From contig NZ_JACHYH010000001.1 of assembly GCF_014192715.1 (NCBI RefSeq), positions 1,178,001 to 1,242,000 of the forward strand: DNA of 64,000 nt, in the 5' to 3' direction. Below, one piece after another: positions 53,147 through 62,367 of this stretch (positions are counted from its first letter, which is position 1; the number at the start of each line of letters is the position of its first letter). The position numbers were made by a program, and so were the translations under genes. Under the pieces are notes generated by a model that did no database searches, had not been told where the DNA came from, and saw nothing but the letters and a program-made list of their open reading frames with translations. The DNA is from Luteibacter sp. Sphag1AF (GTDB lineage: Bacteria > Pseudomonadota > Gammaproteobacteria > Xanthomonadales > Rhodanobacteraceae).

Positions 53147-53932
53147 ATGCATGACCTTCGCAACAAGGTTGCAGTCGTTACAGGCGCTGCCAGCGGTATC
53201 GGCCGCGCCATCGCCGAAGCGTACGCCAAGGCTGGCGCGAAGATCGTCATCGCAGACATACAAGCTGACGCCGCCCAGGCAGCAGCCCGTGCATTGCAGG
53301 ACGCAGGAGGCACGGCCCTCGGCATCGCGATGGACGTCACCGACGAAGACCAGGTGAATGATGGCTTCGCACGCGTTGCCGACGAGTGGGGCCCTGTCGA
53401 CATTCTTGTCAGCAATGCCGGCGTCCAGATCATCTCGCCCATCGTGGACTTAGCGTACGCCGACTGGAAGCGCATGCTGGCCATCCATCTGGACGGCGCG
53501 TTCCTGACCACGCGCGCCGCCATGCGCCAGATGACCGCTGCGGGCAATGGTGGCTCGATCATCCTGATGGGCTCGGCACACTCCCACGTCGCATCGAAAT
53601 TCAAGGCGCCTTACGTCACCGCGAAGCATGGCCTGTTGGGGCTTGCCCGCACTATCGCGAAAGAAGGCGCTGAACATCGCATCCGCGCAAACGTCATCTG
53701 CCCGGGGTTCGTCCGCACGCCGCTGGTGGAGAAGCAGATACCCGAACAGGCGCGCGAGCTGGGCATCTCCGAAGAGGAGGTGATTCGTCAGGTCATGTTG
53801 AAGGATACGGTGGATGGTGAGTTCACGACGCTGGAAGACATCGCTGATGTTGCTCTCTTCCTGGCAGGGTTCGGGTCTGCCGCGCTGACCGGGCAGTCGC
53901 TTACCGTGAGCCACGGCTGGTCGATGAACTAG
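53147..53932 (+). CDS. bdhA: D-3-hydroxybutyrate dehydrogenase (SDR)
   Basis: A 261-residue cytosolic SDR oxidising D-3-hydroxybutyrate to acetoacetate with NAD, part of ketone body or polyhydroxybutyrate use. Cofactor motif [20 protein letters not shown], catalytic Ser in [15 protein letters not shown], then YVTAK, and the family-typical end [19 protein letters not shown] and [10 protein letters not shown]. The long loop after Ser with Lys and Phe before the catalytic Tyr distinguishes it from acyl-carrier reductases. It follows bglX by 125 bases with its own GGGAG ribosome site; probably monocistronic. Confidence 0.92.
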   Translation: MHDLRNKVAVVTGAASGIGRAIAEAYAKAGAKIVIADIQADAAQAAARALQDAGGTALGIAMDVTDEDQVNDGFARVADEWGPVDILVSNAGVQIISPIVDLAYADWKRMLAIHLDGAFLTTRAAMRQMTAAGNGGSIILMGSAHSHVASKFKAPYVTAKHGLLGLARTIAKEGAEHRIRANVICPGFVRTPLVEKQIPEQARELGISEEEVIRQVMLKDTVDGEFTTLEDIADVALFLAGFGSAALTGQSLTVSHGWSMN

Positions 53933-54023
53933 GGCGACGACCCGCACTCCGCAGGCGACTCGCTTACTTCGCTCGCGCGCCCGGATCACTAACGTTGGGT
54001 CTTTTCCACGGAAGGACCTGACA

Positions 54024-55739
54024 GTGAAGACACACACATTGCGCCAATGGATCTCCGCGCTCCTGATGGTAGGGCCGCTATCGGTCGCCGCCACTGAAAC
54101 ACAGCCGCTACCCCGCCCCGTTCCGTCGGTGCCCGCCACCACGATCACGTGGGGTGAATGCAGTTCCTCGCTGGTTGCGGCGCCGGAAACACTGAAAAGT
54201 CGCGTTCAATGCGGGCAGCTGGACGTGCCGCTGGATCACCACAATCCGGATGGCAGAACCCTCACCGTCGCACTCGTCCGCATTGCCGCCGGTAACCCTG
54301 CAGAACGCCGTGGTTCGATCTTCTTCAATCCGGGCGGCCCGGGCAGCAGCCCCATGAGCGTGCTTCCGCTTTACGCCTGGCTCTGGAGCAACATCACGCC
54401 GGGTGATCCCATTCATGGGCTTACACGGGAGGTGGGTGAGAAGTACGACCTCATCGGAGTCGTGCCGCGTGGCCTGAATGGAGGTACCACGTATTCGTGT
54501 CAGTCCCCCGAGGCCGATGTCGCCTTCAACGACGTGATAGCGGATCGTAGTCCCGCCAATATCGCCGCCGTGGATCTGGCCGTACGCCGCTACGTCGCTG
54601 CGTGCAAGGACCATCCATTCCGCCCGTACATCACCACGGAACAGAACGTCTTTGATCTCGACCTGGTGCGGCGTTCACTCGGCGAAGCGAAACTCAACTA
54701 CTTCGGCATTTCATACGGTACGTGGATGGGTATCTGGTACGCGTCCCTCTATCCGGCGTCCACTGGCCGGATGCTTCTGGATTCCAGCATGGACTGGACC
54801 GGTACGATGGAAACCAACCTGCTCGCTTCTGCACCCGAGCAGCAGGCTCGCTTCAATCGCACCGTGGCAGATCCCATGGCGGCTGCGTCGACACGCTACG
54901 GCATGGGCAACACCCGGGATGCGATCATTGCGCGCATTCGAGCCCTGTCACCGCGTGTACGTGAAGCATGGGCATCGGACTACCGCTACCCGGAAAGCGT
55001 ACTCGCCGCAGTTGCCGCATCCGAATGGCTTACCACGAATCCTGATCTCGGTTCCGACGATATGAAAAGTATCGCGTCCTCGTATGTATTCAGCACCGAT
55101 CCGCAGGTGAATGAGCGTGCGCAAGCGGAAGCGCGAAGGATGGTTTCGTCATATTTCCTGCCCAACAATGCTGCCAACCGGATTTCGCTGACGCCGGCGT
55201 ACTCCGTACTGTTGTCCACGACGTGCAACGACAGCCCCACCGTTCGCGACACGACGTGGTGGCAAAACACCATCGCCGACTACTCGCATCGCTACCCGGC
55301 CGCGGTGGGCGATCATCTGTTCTATCACTGCGCCCTTTGGGGCGGCCCTCAGACCGTCCAGCCAACATTGCAGGCGCTGGTGAACGTGCCGGACATACTG
55401 ATGATCCATTCCGAGTACGACGTGGTGACGCCGCTGACCAGCGCGATGCGATCATTCGAAGCGACACCTTCTGCTCACATGATCGTGGCAAGAGGTGCCG
55501 ATGAGCACGGCTTTTTTGGCCACACGGAGACGGCATGCATTGAGCGCGTAGTAGCTTCGTTCCTGCTTGACGGCATCAAACCGGCGGATCGTCTGACCAA
55601 CTGCCAGATCGCGTTGCCATCCCCCGGTTCGAGTCCGTTGCCTTCGGGCTATAGCGATCCCTTGCTGGCAAAAACCCTTCGCGAATATCTGCTGCGCTCA
55701 CGAGGATTCAACGGGTGGCGGCCCGGCTTTCGCCAGTAG
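54024..55739 (+). CDS. Exported alpha/beta-hydrolase, S33-type aminopeptidase (copy 1)
   Basis: A 571-residue exported hydrolase of the tripeptidyl-aminopeptidase/TAP-like family. Signal peptide 1-24, then a first domain with FFNPGGPGSSP as the oxyanion region and the nucleophile in GISYGTWMG; the Asp is in HSEYDVVTP and the His in ADEHGFFGH. A lid region lies between. GTG 54024 is supported by GGAAGGA 7 bases upstream. It probably trims N-terminal tripeptides or dipeptides in the periplasm. A paralogue follows 97 bases downstream. Confidence 0.88.
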   Translation: MKTHTLRQWISALLMVGPLSVAATETQPLPRPVPSVPATTITWGECSSSLVAAPETLKSRVQCGQLDVPLDHHNPDGRTLTVALVRIAAGNPAERRGSIFFNPGGPGSSPMSVLPLYAWLWSNITPGDPIHGLTREVGEKYDLIGVVPRGLNGGTTYSCQSPEADVAFNDVIADRSPANIAAVDLAVRRYVAACKDHPFRPYITTEQNVFDLDLVRRSLGEAKLNYFGISYGTWMGIWYASLYPASTGRMLLDSSMDWTGTMETNLLASAPEQQARFNRTVADPMAAASTRYGMGNTRDAIIARIRALSPRVREAWASDYRYPESVLAAVAASEWLTTNPDLGSDDMKSIASSYVFSTDPQVNERAQAEARRMVSSYFLPNNAANRISLTPAYSVLLSTTCNDSPTVRDTTWWQNTIADYSHRYPAAVGDHLFYHCALWGGPQTVQPTLQALVNVPDILMIHSEYDVVTPLTSAMRSFEATPSAHMIVARGADEHGFFGHTETACIERVVASFLLDGIKPADRLTNCQIALPSPGSSPLPSGYSDPLLAKTLREYLLRSRGFNGWRPGFRQ

Positions 55740-55758
55740 GTTTCCGTCAGCAGACTAC

Positions 55759-55770
55759 CCATCGCGATGG
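55759..55770. repeat. Palindrome between the tandem hydrolase genes
   Basis: CCATCGCGATGG is a perfect 12-base palindrome, 20 bases after the first hydrolase stop and 66 before the second start. It could be an operator or a weak hairpin; no function can be assigned. Confidence 0.35.
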
Positions 55771-55836
55771 TCTTCGCTGACGCGCATCTGGCCGACCGAA
55801 AGCTAGAGTGCTCGTTTTTCCGATCATGGACGAACG

Positions 55837-57540
55837 ATGCGCGTACCTTCACTTCATGCCGGCGGACATCCCGCCGGCTTTTTCTTTACATGGCTGATTG
55901 GCATCGGCTGCTCTGTAGCCATCACGGCCACCGCATTCGCCACACCGGGCGCACCGTCCACACCGCCCGTCATCTCCTGGGGAACGTGTGGCCCACACGT
56001 GCAAGGCCAGTCCGTTGATGCTCTGGGGGCCCGGCTGCAATGTGGGCACATGGAGGCACCCGTAGATCATCTTCGCCCGGAAGTGGGCACGATCGACGTG
56101 GGGTTGATCCGGGTGACGGCGGCAGACCCCCAACGCCGTGAGGGCACGATTTTCTACCATCCCGGTGGACCGGGTTCAGAACCATCCGGCCCGCTCATCG
56201 AACTCGCGGAGCTGTGGAGCATCACCGATGCGGCTGATCCCATTCACGGCGGCCAGCGCGAACTGGCCGACCGATATGACCTCGTGGCCGTTGTTCATCG
56301 CGGACTCCCCGGTGGAAGAATCTTCGACTGCTCTCCTGTGCTTTCCACCTTCCACGTGCTGGCATCTGATCGCAGCAAGGAAAACCTTCATGCTGCGGAC
56401 GAAGCCGCGCGTGATCTTGGCTTCCATTGCACGCGCGATTCATTCCACGCCTATGTGAGCACTGAACAGGTCGCTTACGACATGGACCTTGCACGGCGCG
56501 CATTGCACGAAGACAAGCTCAACTTCTACGGTGTGTCTTACGGCACGTGGGTGGGCGCGTGGTACGGCGCGATGTTCCCGCAGAACGTGGGACGCATGCT
56601 GCTTGATTCGAGCATGAACTTCACCGCGAACTTCGCGGACGCCGCCACGGCAACGGCTCAGGAGCGCCATCGCCGGTTCGTGCGACTGGCACTGAAGCCC
56701 GCCATCGCCCAGCCAGCGCTGTATGGACTGGGAACCGATGAGGAGGCCATCCTCGCCCGTTTCCGAAATATGCCGCAGCGCGCGCTGGCCGAATGGGCAA
56801 CGCACATCACGAGTGCCGAAGCGTTGACGGCCGCGCTTGTAATGGCCGACTGGGTTCGCGCACACCCTTTCATCACGGAGAAGGAACTGACCGAGCGCGT
56901 CGAAACGCAGACGTTCAGCCACGTTCTGGGGATCGATGCCGGCATCCGGTCGTTCGCGCGACATCTGGTCGCGCGTTATTTTGGTGACGTGAACGAACCT
57001 TCCTACATGGCCGGTGGCAGCGCCCTGTCGGTATATCTGGCGGTGAACTGCAACGACACGGAAAGACCCACTGATCCGGCCTACTGGAACGCGCTGGCAC
57101 AAACCCATGCCCGGCTGTATCCGGGTGGCAGCCGTAACGAGGCCTTCAATCTTTGCGGTTACTGGGGCAAGCGTGTCACCCGTCGTCCATCGCTGGAGCC
57201 GCTGCATGCGGCACCGCCGATCCTGATGGTGCATGCGGAATACGACGATTTCACGCCGCTGTCCAATGCGTCCATAGCCTGGAATGCACTGGGCAACGCC
57301 AGCATGATCGTGGCGCGCGGCATGTCCGGCCACGGCATTTTCTCCGACTCCGACACACCGTGCGTGGAACAGGGTGCGGCAACCTATCTGCTCACGGGCA
57401 AGACACCGGAGCACAAATTCTCTTCTTGCAACGCGGTGGTATTTGGCCAGGGTCGAAACGGGCGGTCTTCTGCCGCCACGGAACAGCGCATCAAGGCGCT
57501 GCGAGCCCAGCACGCAGCACGCTGGGCCAGCGACTTCTGA
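55837..57540 (+). CDS. Exported alpha/beta-hydrolase, S33-type aminopeptidase (copy 2)
   Basis: A 567-residue paralogue of the upstream hydrolase. Shared blocks include CGHMEAPVDH versus CGQLDVPLDH, FYHPGGPGSEP, VSYGTWVGAWY around the nucleophile, the Asp in HAEYDDFTP and the His in MSGHGIFSD. An N-terminal signal or anchor segment (about 15-33) is present. The two differ over much of the lid, suggesting different substrates. Tandem duplication with divergence is the best explanation. It is convergent with the porin gene and shares a hairpin with it. Confidence 0.88.
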   Translation: MRVPSLHAGGHPAGFFFTWLIGIGCSVAITATAFATPGAPSTPPVISWGTCGPHVQGQSVDALGARLQCGHMEAPVDHLRPEVGTIDVGLIRVTAADPQRREGTIFYHPGGPGSEPSGPLIELAELWSITDAADPIHGGQRELADRYDLVAVVHRGLPGGRIFDCSPVLSTFHVLASDRSKENLHAADEAARDLGFHCTRDSFHAYVSTEQVAYDMDLARRALHEDKLNFYGVSYGTWVGAWYGAMFPQNVGRMLLDSSMNFTANFADAATATAQERHRRFVRLALKPAIAQPALYGLGTDEEAILARFRNMPQRALAEWATHITSAEALTAALVMADWVRAHPFITEKELTERVETQTFSHVLGIDAGIRSFARHLVARYFGDVNEPSYMAGGSALSVYLAVNCNDTERPTDPAYWNALAQTHARLYPGGSRNEAFNLCGYWGKRVTRRPSLEPLHAAPPILMVHAEYDDFTPLSNASIAWNALGNASMIVARGMSGHGIFSDSDTPCVEQGAATYLLTGKTPEHKFSSCNAVVFGQGRNGRSSAATEQRIKALRAQHAARWASDF

Positions 57541-57546
57541 GTGAGC

Positions 57547-57579
57547 GTGTGCGCCGGGATGCAGCATGCCGGCGCACAC
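57547..57579. terminator. Bidirectional hairpin terminator between hydrolase and porin genes
   Basis: GTGTGCGCCGG (57547-57557) and CCGGCGCACAC (57569-57579) are perfect 11-base complements with an 11-base loop. It lies between two convergent genes (stops at 57540 and 57585), so it can end both transcripts. Confidence 0.65.
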
Positions 57580-57584
57580 CCCCG

Positions 57585-58769
57585 TCAGAACATGATCTGC
57601 GCGCGCACCTGCACGACATTCGGGTCGATACGTACGCCACGCCGGTCGCTGTTGGCGTGAACGTAGTTTCCCTGCAACTTCAGGTAACGGTTGATGTACC
57701 AGTTGATGCCGAACGTCCAGTCACGCTCGGTGCCGCCCAGGATCGGACCATCGTCCAGATCAAGCTGGCTGTAACGAATGGCCAGCTCCACCGCTCCGTA
57801 AGCGCCCTTCGGCTTCAGGTCGGCCACGTTGCCGCCGCTGTAGCCGCGTGATTCGCCGGTCAGCACCCAGCTTCCAAACACGTAAAAGCCTTGCGCGTGA
57901 TAGGCAGGGCGGCCGTCGTCGAGTTTGACCTTCGCACTAAGATATTCGCCCTGCACCGACCAGGGACCGCGAATCCAAAGCGATTCAAAACCACGCCGAT
58001 CCACGTGAGTGGTGGGCGTAAGCGCCCCGGAATCAATCAGGCGCTGATTGAGAAGGCCCGCCTCAGGGCGGGCCCGTAAACGCGCAGACGGCGGGTGATA
58101 CACGCCGCGGCCATCGGTGGTGCCCTCGGGCTCTTCACGGGACGCCGAAACACCCAGGTGCAGCACGTTGCCCGCTGCATTCAATGGAACCCAGGCAGCA
58201 CGCGCGGCCCACATGCGTCCGTCTGCGTCACCCTGAAGATCGCCTCCCGAGTAATAGCCAACATTCAGGACGAAATGCGGACGCAGCAGCGCCCAGTCCA
58301 CGCCTATGCGACGCCCCGCGTAGATGGCCTGCACCGGCAGAGCCGTCTCCATGAAGGTCGTGGAGCCGGTGCCGGTAACGCCCTCGAAGCCCACAAAGGT
58401 CTTGTCGTAGCCCACGCGAAGCGAGCCGTAGTCCGCACCAAGCCACGGCCTGGTCTGCACGCGGGCGTACACATCGAGCCAGGTTCTTGCCTGAAAGTCG
58501 AAAACCGCCGTCGCTTCGTACACGTCCTTCTTGCGGACGAAGACGCCGAACTCCTTGCGCCGGTTGGTCTGGCTGTCCTCGAATGCGCCTCTATCGCTGG
58601 AGAAGCGGTCCACATCGTATTGGTATTTCACGGAAACACCGAGGTCGGTTCCGTCGGCGAACACATAGTGCGTGGGCCAGTTGCTGCTGAAGTCATAAGG
58701 GCCATTGGTGGCGTGCAGCGACGTGCACGCCACCAACGACAAAACGAGCACCGGAAGGCGCTTGTACAT
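57585..58769 (-). CDS. OprO/OprP-like outer-membrane porin
   Basis: A 394-residue beta-barrel porin. A signal peptide (about 1-20) precedes a strand-rich chain with family features of the phosphate-selective porin O/P group (GVSVKYQYDVDRFSSD, RKEFGVFVRKKDVYEATAVFDFQARTWLDVYARVQT, YLSAKVKL and VELAIRYSQLDLDDG). It ends in RAQIMF, with a terminal Phe as barrel proteins require for assembly. The basic loops of phosphate porins are not obvious, so the solute may be another anion. GGGGA lies before the ATG. No pho box is seen. Confidence 0.88.
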   Translation of the reverse strand: MYKRLPVLVLSLVACTSLHATNGPYDFSSNWPTHYVFADGTDLGVSVKYQYDVDRFSSDRGAFEDSQTNRRKEFGVFVRKKDVYEATAVFDFQARTWLDVYARVQTRPWLGADYGSLRVGYDKTFVGFEGVTGTGSTTFMETALPVQAIYAGRRIGVDWALLRPHFVLNVGYYSGGDLQGDADGRMWAARAAWVPLNAAGNVLHLGVSASREEPEGTTDGRGVYHPPSARLRARPEAGLLNQRLIDSGALTPTTHVDRRGFESLWIRGPWSVQGEYLSAKVKLDDGRPAYHAQGFYVFGSWVLTGESRGYSGGNVADLKPKGAYGAVELAIRYSQLDLDDGPILGGTERDWTFGINWYINRYLKLQGNYVHANSDRRGVRIDPNVVQVRAQIMF

Positions 58770-58888
58770 AATTCAAATCCCCGGGAAGCAGGCGACGGCA
58801 CGCCCGCAGGCTATTTATCGCATTAAATAGCGACCGGAAATTCAACTTCTTGAGCGTCATGGTATTTTCAACCGCATAAAATCGCGGC

Positions 58889-60088
58889 TCAGCTCGCCGG
58901 GAACCCATGCGACCGGGCGTTCCATGCCACGTACCACCCGGCAACAAGCAACACCACCGCAAGCCAGGGCAGTGTGGACGCACCGCCCCAGTCCAGCCAG
59001 ATGCCGCCCGCCAGACCACCACCGGCAATGGCGAGGTTCCATGCGGTAACCAGCATGGATTGTGCAGCGTCGGCTTCGTCCGTGGCGGCTTTCGCCGCCG
59101 CAGTCTGAAACAGCGTGGCCGATCCGCCGAACGCCACACCCCATACCCCGACGGCGACGTACACAACCCAGGGTATGGCCCCCGCAACGACAAGACCCAG
59201 CATCGCAGACAGGAACAAAGCCGTGCTCAACAACACGAGTTGGCGCAAATGCCGGTCAACAAGCGTACCCGCGACCCAGATGCCCAGAAGTGACGCCCCG
59301 CCGAACAAAAGCAGCGCCGCACCCAGCTGCTTCCCGATCTTCGCTGCCTGTAGCAACGGTTCGAGGTAGGTATAGAGAATGTTGTGGGCAAGCACGAACA
59401 GGATCAGCGTGAGTAGTACCTGACGCACGCCGGCACGTGCCAGCACGGAAAACACGCTGCGTCGCTTCGCCACCGGTGCCGCTGCCATGTCAGCCACTGC
59501 CCAGCGCATCCACACCAGCAACAGCGCGGCCATGATCGACACGATGCCAAAGGTCCATCGCCAGCCCACTGCAGCCCCGAGCCAGGCACCGGCCGGAAGC
59601 CCCAATGCGAGCGCCAGTGGGGTACCTAGCATGGCAACAGCAATCGCTTTGCCCTGAAGCTCTGGCGTCACCATCCGACTTGCCATGCCCGCAAGCAGCG
59701 ACCACAGGATTCCCGCGCTCACGCCCGCGGCGAAGCGAGCCAGCAGCGTGACGTAGTAAACGGGCGACAACGCCGTCACGATGTTCGATACGGCAAAGCC
59801 CGCCACCGCCAGCATCAGCAGCGGGCGACGGCGCCAGCCGCGCGTCATCGCCACCACAGGGATGGCGGCAAGCAACGAACCCAATGCATAAAACGTTACC
59901 AACTGGCCAACCAACGCAGAGGAAACCTGCAAGCCCTTCCCCATTGGCACGAGCACGCCGGCAGGAAGCGCTTCCGTAAGAATCGTGATGAATCCCCCCG
60001 TGGCAAGCGCAAGCAACGCAGACCACGGCAATCGCGCGGATGACGCCACCGTGTTCAACGGCGCGGCATCCAGATCCAGGCGGGTCAT
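58889..60088 (-). CDS. MFS transporter of the DHA1/arabinose-efflux type
   Basis: A 399-residue inner-membrane transporter with 12 helices. Motifs of the AraJ/YdhP-like group include FITILTEALPAGVLVPMGKGL in helix 1, GSLLAAIPVVAMTRGWRRRPLLM as motif A, FAAGVSAGILWSLLAGMASRMV and LGTPLALALGLPAGAWLGAAVGWRWTFG. It overlaps the serine hydrolase gene by 4 bases (ATGA) on the same strand. It may export the hydrolase product or a sugar or drug; substrate unknown. Confidence 0.9.
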   Translation of the reverse strand: MTRLDLDAAPLNTVASSARLPWSALLALATGGFITILTEALPAGVLVPMGKGLQVSSALVGQLVTFYALGSLLAAIPVVAMTRGWRRRPLLMLAVAGFAVSNIVTALSPVYYVTLLARFAAGVSAGILWSLLAGMASRMVTPELQGKAIAVAMLGTPLALALGLPAGAWLGAAVGWRWTFGIVSIMAALLLVWMRWAVADMAAAPVAKRRSVFSVLARAGVRQVLLTLILFVLAHNILYTYLEPLLQAAKIGKQLGAALLLFGGASLLGIWVAGTLVDRHLRQLVLLSTALFLSAMLGLVVAGAIPWVVYVAVGVWGVAFGGSATLFQTAAAKAATDEADAAQSMLVTAWNLAIAGGGLAGGIWLDWGGASTLPWLAVVLLVAGWYVAWNARSHGFPAS

Positions 60089-61269
60089 GACGCACGCTCT
60101 GCGTCGATAGCCGCATAGATCACATCACGCAGTTCGCTCACGAAGCGGCCCGACATGCCCTCGTACAGCGTGTTGGTGAATGCGACGACGGTAAGTTGAC
60201 GGGCCACGTCCACGAACCACGAGTGGCCATAGGCTCCGCCCCAGCGCCATGTACCTGCGGCCTCGGGGGTCTGCGCAACCTCGGCATCGCGCAGGACCGA
60301 GAAGCCAAGCCCGAAGCCAAAGCCGGGTGCATCCGGCGGCCCGTTCTGGCCCACCTGGTTGCGTGCCATCTCCGCGATCAGCATCGGGGAAAGGCCCGGA
60401 TGCTTTTCCTGGCGCAGCGCCTCAAGAAAACGCAGCATATCGGGAGCTGTACCCACCATGCCCGCGCCGCCGGAAGGAAACGCTGAGGGCGTCGTAGCGC
60501 GCGCGGGCGAATACATGATGCCGACCGCACCTTCGAACGGCGTCACGACATCACCTTCGCGCAGAAGACGAAGGCCTTCGTTGTCCAGTACGTAGGGTTG
60601 AGCAAGGCGCGTTGCATCGACCGCATGGAAGTCCGTATCCACGATGCCGATGGGCGTGGCGATCAGCTGACGAACCGCCTCCGGCAAGGCCATGCCGGTC
60701 GCCGCTTCAATCAGCCCACCCACGACATCCACCGCGATGGAGTAGCGCCACGATGTACCCGGTTCAAAGAGCAACGGCACCGAGGCGATGCGTCGAAGGT
60801 TTTCCTTAAGGTCGATGGCGCTGTCGTCCATGCCGTCGGATACACCCGCCCGCGCAAATGGACCTTCCGTGTCCTCCTCCAGAAAACGATATCCGAGCCC
60901 GGCCGTGTGAGTCAGCAACTGGCGTAGCGTGATATCGGGCGTCCGGCCATCGGCAAGCCTCGGCCGGAATTCAGCTAGCCACCGATGAATCGGTTGATCC
61001 AGCTCAAGCGCGCCGCGACCGACCAATGCCATCGCGGTCGCCGTTACCAGCGGCTTGCTGACGGACGCCAGGCGAAACAGGGTGTCCTGCTGCATGGGAA
61101 CGTCGCGCTCCCTGTCTGCAACACCGGCCGCCTTGGCAAACAGCGGCTGGCCGCGATAGACAGCCAGCACCACGGCCCCGGCAAGGCGGCCCTCCGCGAT
61201 AGTGCGGTCGATCAGGTGTTCCACAGCACGCGTGTCGATGGCGCGCCGGAGGAGTGGGATGGCAGACAT
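60085..61269 (-). CDS. Serine hydrolase, beta-lactamase-related (cytoplasmic)
   Basis: A 394-residue beta-lactamase-fold hydrolase with no signal peptide. The catalytic SxxK is SVSK in LFRLASVSKPLVTA. The Tyr motif is YSIAVD, with Ile in place of the usual Asn, and the HTGG-like region is in LLTHTAGLGYRFL. Such proteins are esterases of the EstB type, often acting on small esters or lactams. It is the first gene of an operon with the MFS transporter and lies divergent to the LysR regulator, which probably controls it. Confidence 0.88.
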   Translation of the reverse strand: MSAIPLLRRAIDTRAVEHLIDRTIAEGRLAGAVVLAVYRGQPLFAKAAGVADRERDVPMQQDTLFRLASVSKPLVTATAMALVGRGALELDQPIHRWLAEFRPRLADGRTPDITLRQLLTHTAGLGYRFLEEDTEGPFARAGVSDGMDDSAIDLKENLRRIASVPLLFEPGTSWRYSIAVDVVGGLIEAATGMALPEAVRQLIATPIGIVDTDFHAVDATRLAQPYVLDNEGLRLLREGDVVTPFEGAVGIMYSPARATTPSAFPSGGAGMVGTAPDMLRFLEALRQEKHPGLSPMLIAEMARNQVGQNGPPDAPGFGFGLGFSVLRDAEVAQTPEAAGTWRWGGAYGHSWFVDVARQLTVVAFTNTLYEGMSGRFVSELRDVIYAAIDAERAS

Positions 61270-61332
61270 GGATGAGACTCCGCAAAAAGGAGCCTCACGA
61301 TAGAAACGACCCTATTGAGGAAAAAGCGGGAT

Positions 61333-61359
61333 GATGTTCGCTAGAGTACGGACAACATC
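61333..61359. promoter_or_regulatory. Candidate LysR operator in the divergent promoter
   Basis: GATGTT (61333-61338) and AACATC (61354-61359) form an inverted repeat with a 15-base spacer, the T-N11-A type layout of LysR sites. It lies 19 bases before the LysR start and about 65 before the divergent hydrolase start. Confidence 0.5.
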
Positions 61360-61377
61360 GTCCGCAATGGAGGTCTC

Positions 61378-62352
61378 ATGGACCAGTTCGCCAGCTTCCG
61401 GGTATTCGCCCGCGTGGCCGAAACCCGCAGCTTCGTCGCGGCCGGGCGGGCACTCGGCATATCGGCTTCGGCTGTGGGCAAAAGCATCTCGCGCCTGGAA
61501 GATCGCCTGGGCGTGAGGCTGTTCCATCGCAGCACCCGAAGCATCGCCCTCACGACCGAAGGCCAATACCTGCTGGAGCGATGCCGTCGCATCTTCGCGG
61601 AAGTGGACGATATGGAGGCCGAGCTCACGGCCACCACCAGCCGGCCGAAGGGACGCCTGCGCATCAGCCTGCCGCTGGTCAGCAGCCTGGTGCTGCCTCT
61701 GCTGGCCGACTTCATGCTGGCCTACCCCGACGTGCAGCTGGATCTCGATTTCAGCGACAGACTGGTGGACGTCGTCGAGGAAGGGTTCGATGCCGTCGTT
61801 CGTACCGGCAAGCCCGCCGACTCGCGTCTGACAGCACGGCAGGTTGGGTCGTTCCGCCTGCGGCTGGTCGGCTCGCCCCGGTATTTCGAACGCGCAGGCA
61901 CGCCGCACACCCCGGCCGAACTGGCCACCCACCTGTGTCTGCACTATCGCTTTCCCACCAGCGGGCGGCTCGAACTCTGGCCGCTGCGGACGGAGCCCGG
62001 CACCCCGGAGCCGTGCATCCCCATTTCCATGGTGTGCAACAACATCGAGACGCGACTCTGCTTCGCTCAGCGCGGCGTGGGCATCGCCTGCCTGCCCGAC
62101 TTTGCCGTGGGCAATGCGCTGGCCGATGGCACGCTGGTAACGGTGCTGGACGATTTCATGGAACGCACGATCCCGCTGAATGTGCTGTGGCCATCAAGCC
62201 GACATCTGACGCCACGCCTGCGCGCCTTCATTGATTTCTTCAGCGAGCGGGTGACCATCGCCGATCCTGCCTGCCGCAAACCAGCGCCCGAACCGTCCTC
62301 AATCAGATCGCGCGCGGGCCGCGCCACACGGGATACCACACGCAAGGCCTGA
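61378..62352 (+). CDS. LysR-family transcriptional regulator
   Basis: A 324-residue LysR-type regulator. The winged helix-turn-helix is at about 1-60 (FASFRVFARVAETRSFVAAGRALGISASAVGKSISRLEDRLGVRLFHRSTRSIALT), followed by a linker helix and a periplasmic-binding-protein-like effector domain (about 90-300) of the CrgA/DsdC-like subgroup. GGAGG lies 5 bases before the ATG. It is divergent from the hydrolase-MFS operon and convergent with the EmrB-type exporter; either may be its target. The C-terminal tail is Arg and Pro rich and lies outside the domain. Confidence 0.93.
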   Translation: MDQFASFRVFARVAETRSFVAAGRALGISASAVGKSISRLEDRLGVRLFHRSTRSIALTTEGQYLLERCRRIFAEVDDMEAELTATTSRPKGRLRISLPLVSSLVLPLLADFMLAYPDVQLDLDFSDRLVDVVEEGFDAVVRTGKPADSRLTARQVGSFRLRLVGSPRYFERAGTPHTPAELATHLCLHYRFPTSGRLELWPLRTEPGTPEPCIPISMVCNNIETRLCFAQRGVGIACLPDFAVGNALADGTLVTVLDDFMERTIPLNVLWPSSRHLTPRLRAFIDFFSERVTIADPACRKPAPEPSSIRSRAGRATRDTTRKA

Positions 62353-62367
62353 TTCACTGATCAGGCC
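62346..62367. terminator. Bidirectional hairpin overlapping both stop codons
   Basis: GGCCTGAT (62346-62353) and ATCAGGCC (62360-62367) form a perfect 8-base stem with loop TCACTG. It covers the stop of lysR (62352) and that of the MFS gene (62361), so it can terminate both convergent transcripts. Confidence 0.6.
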
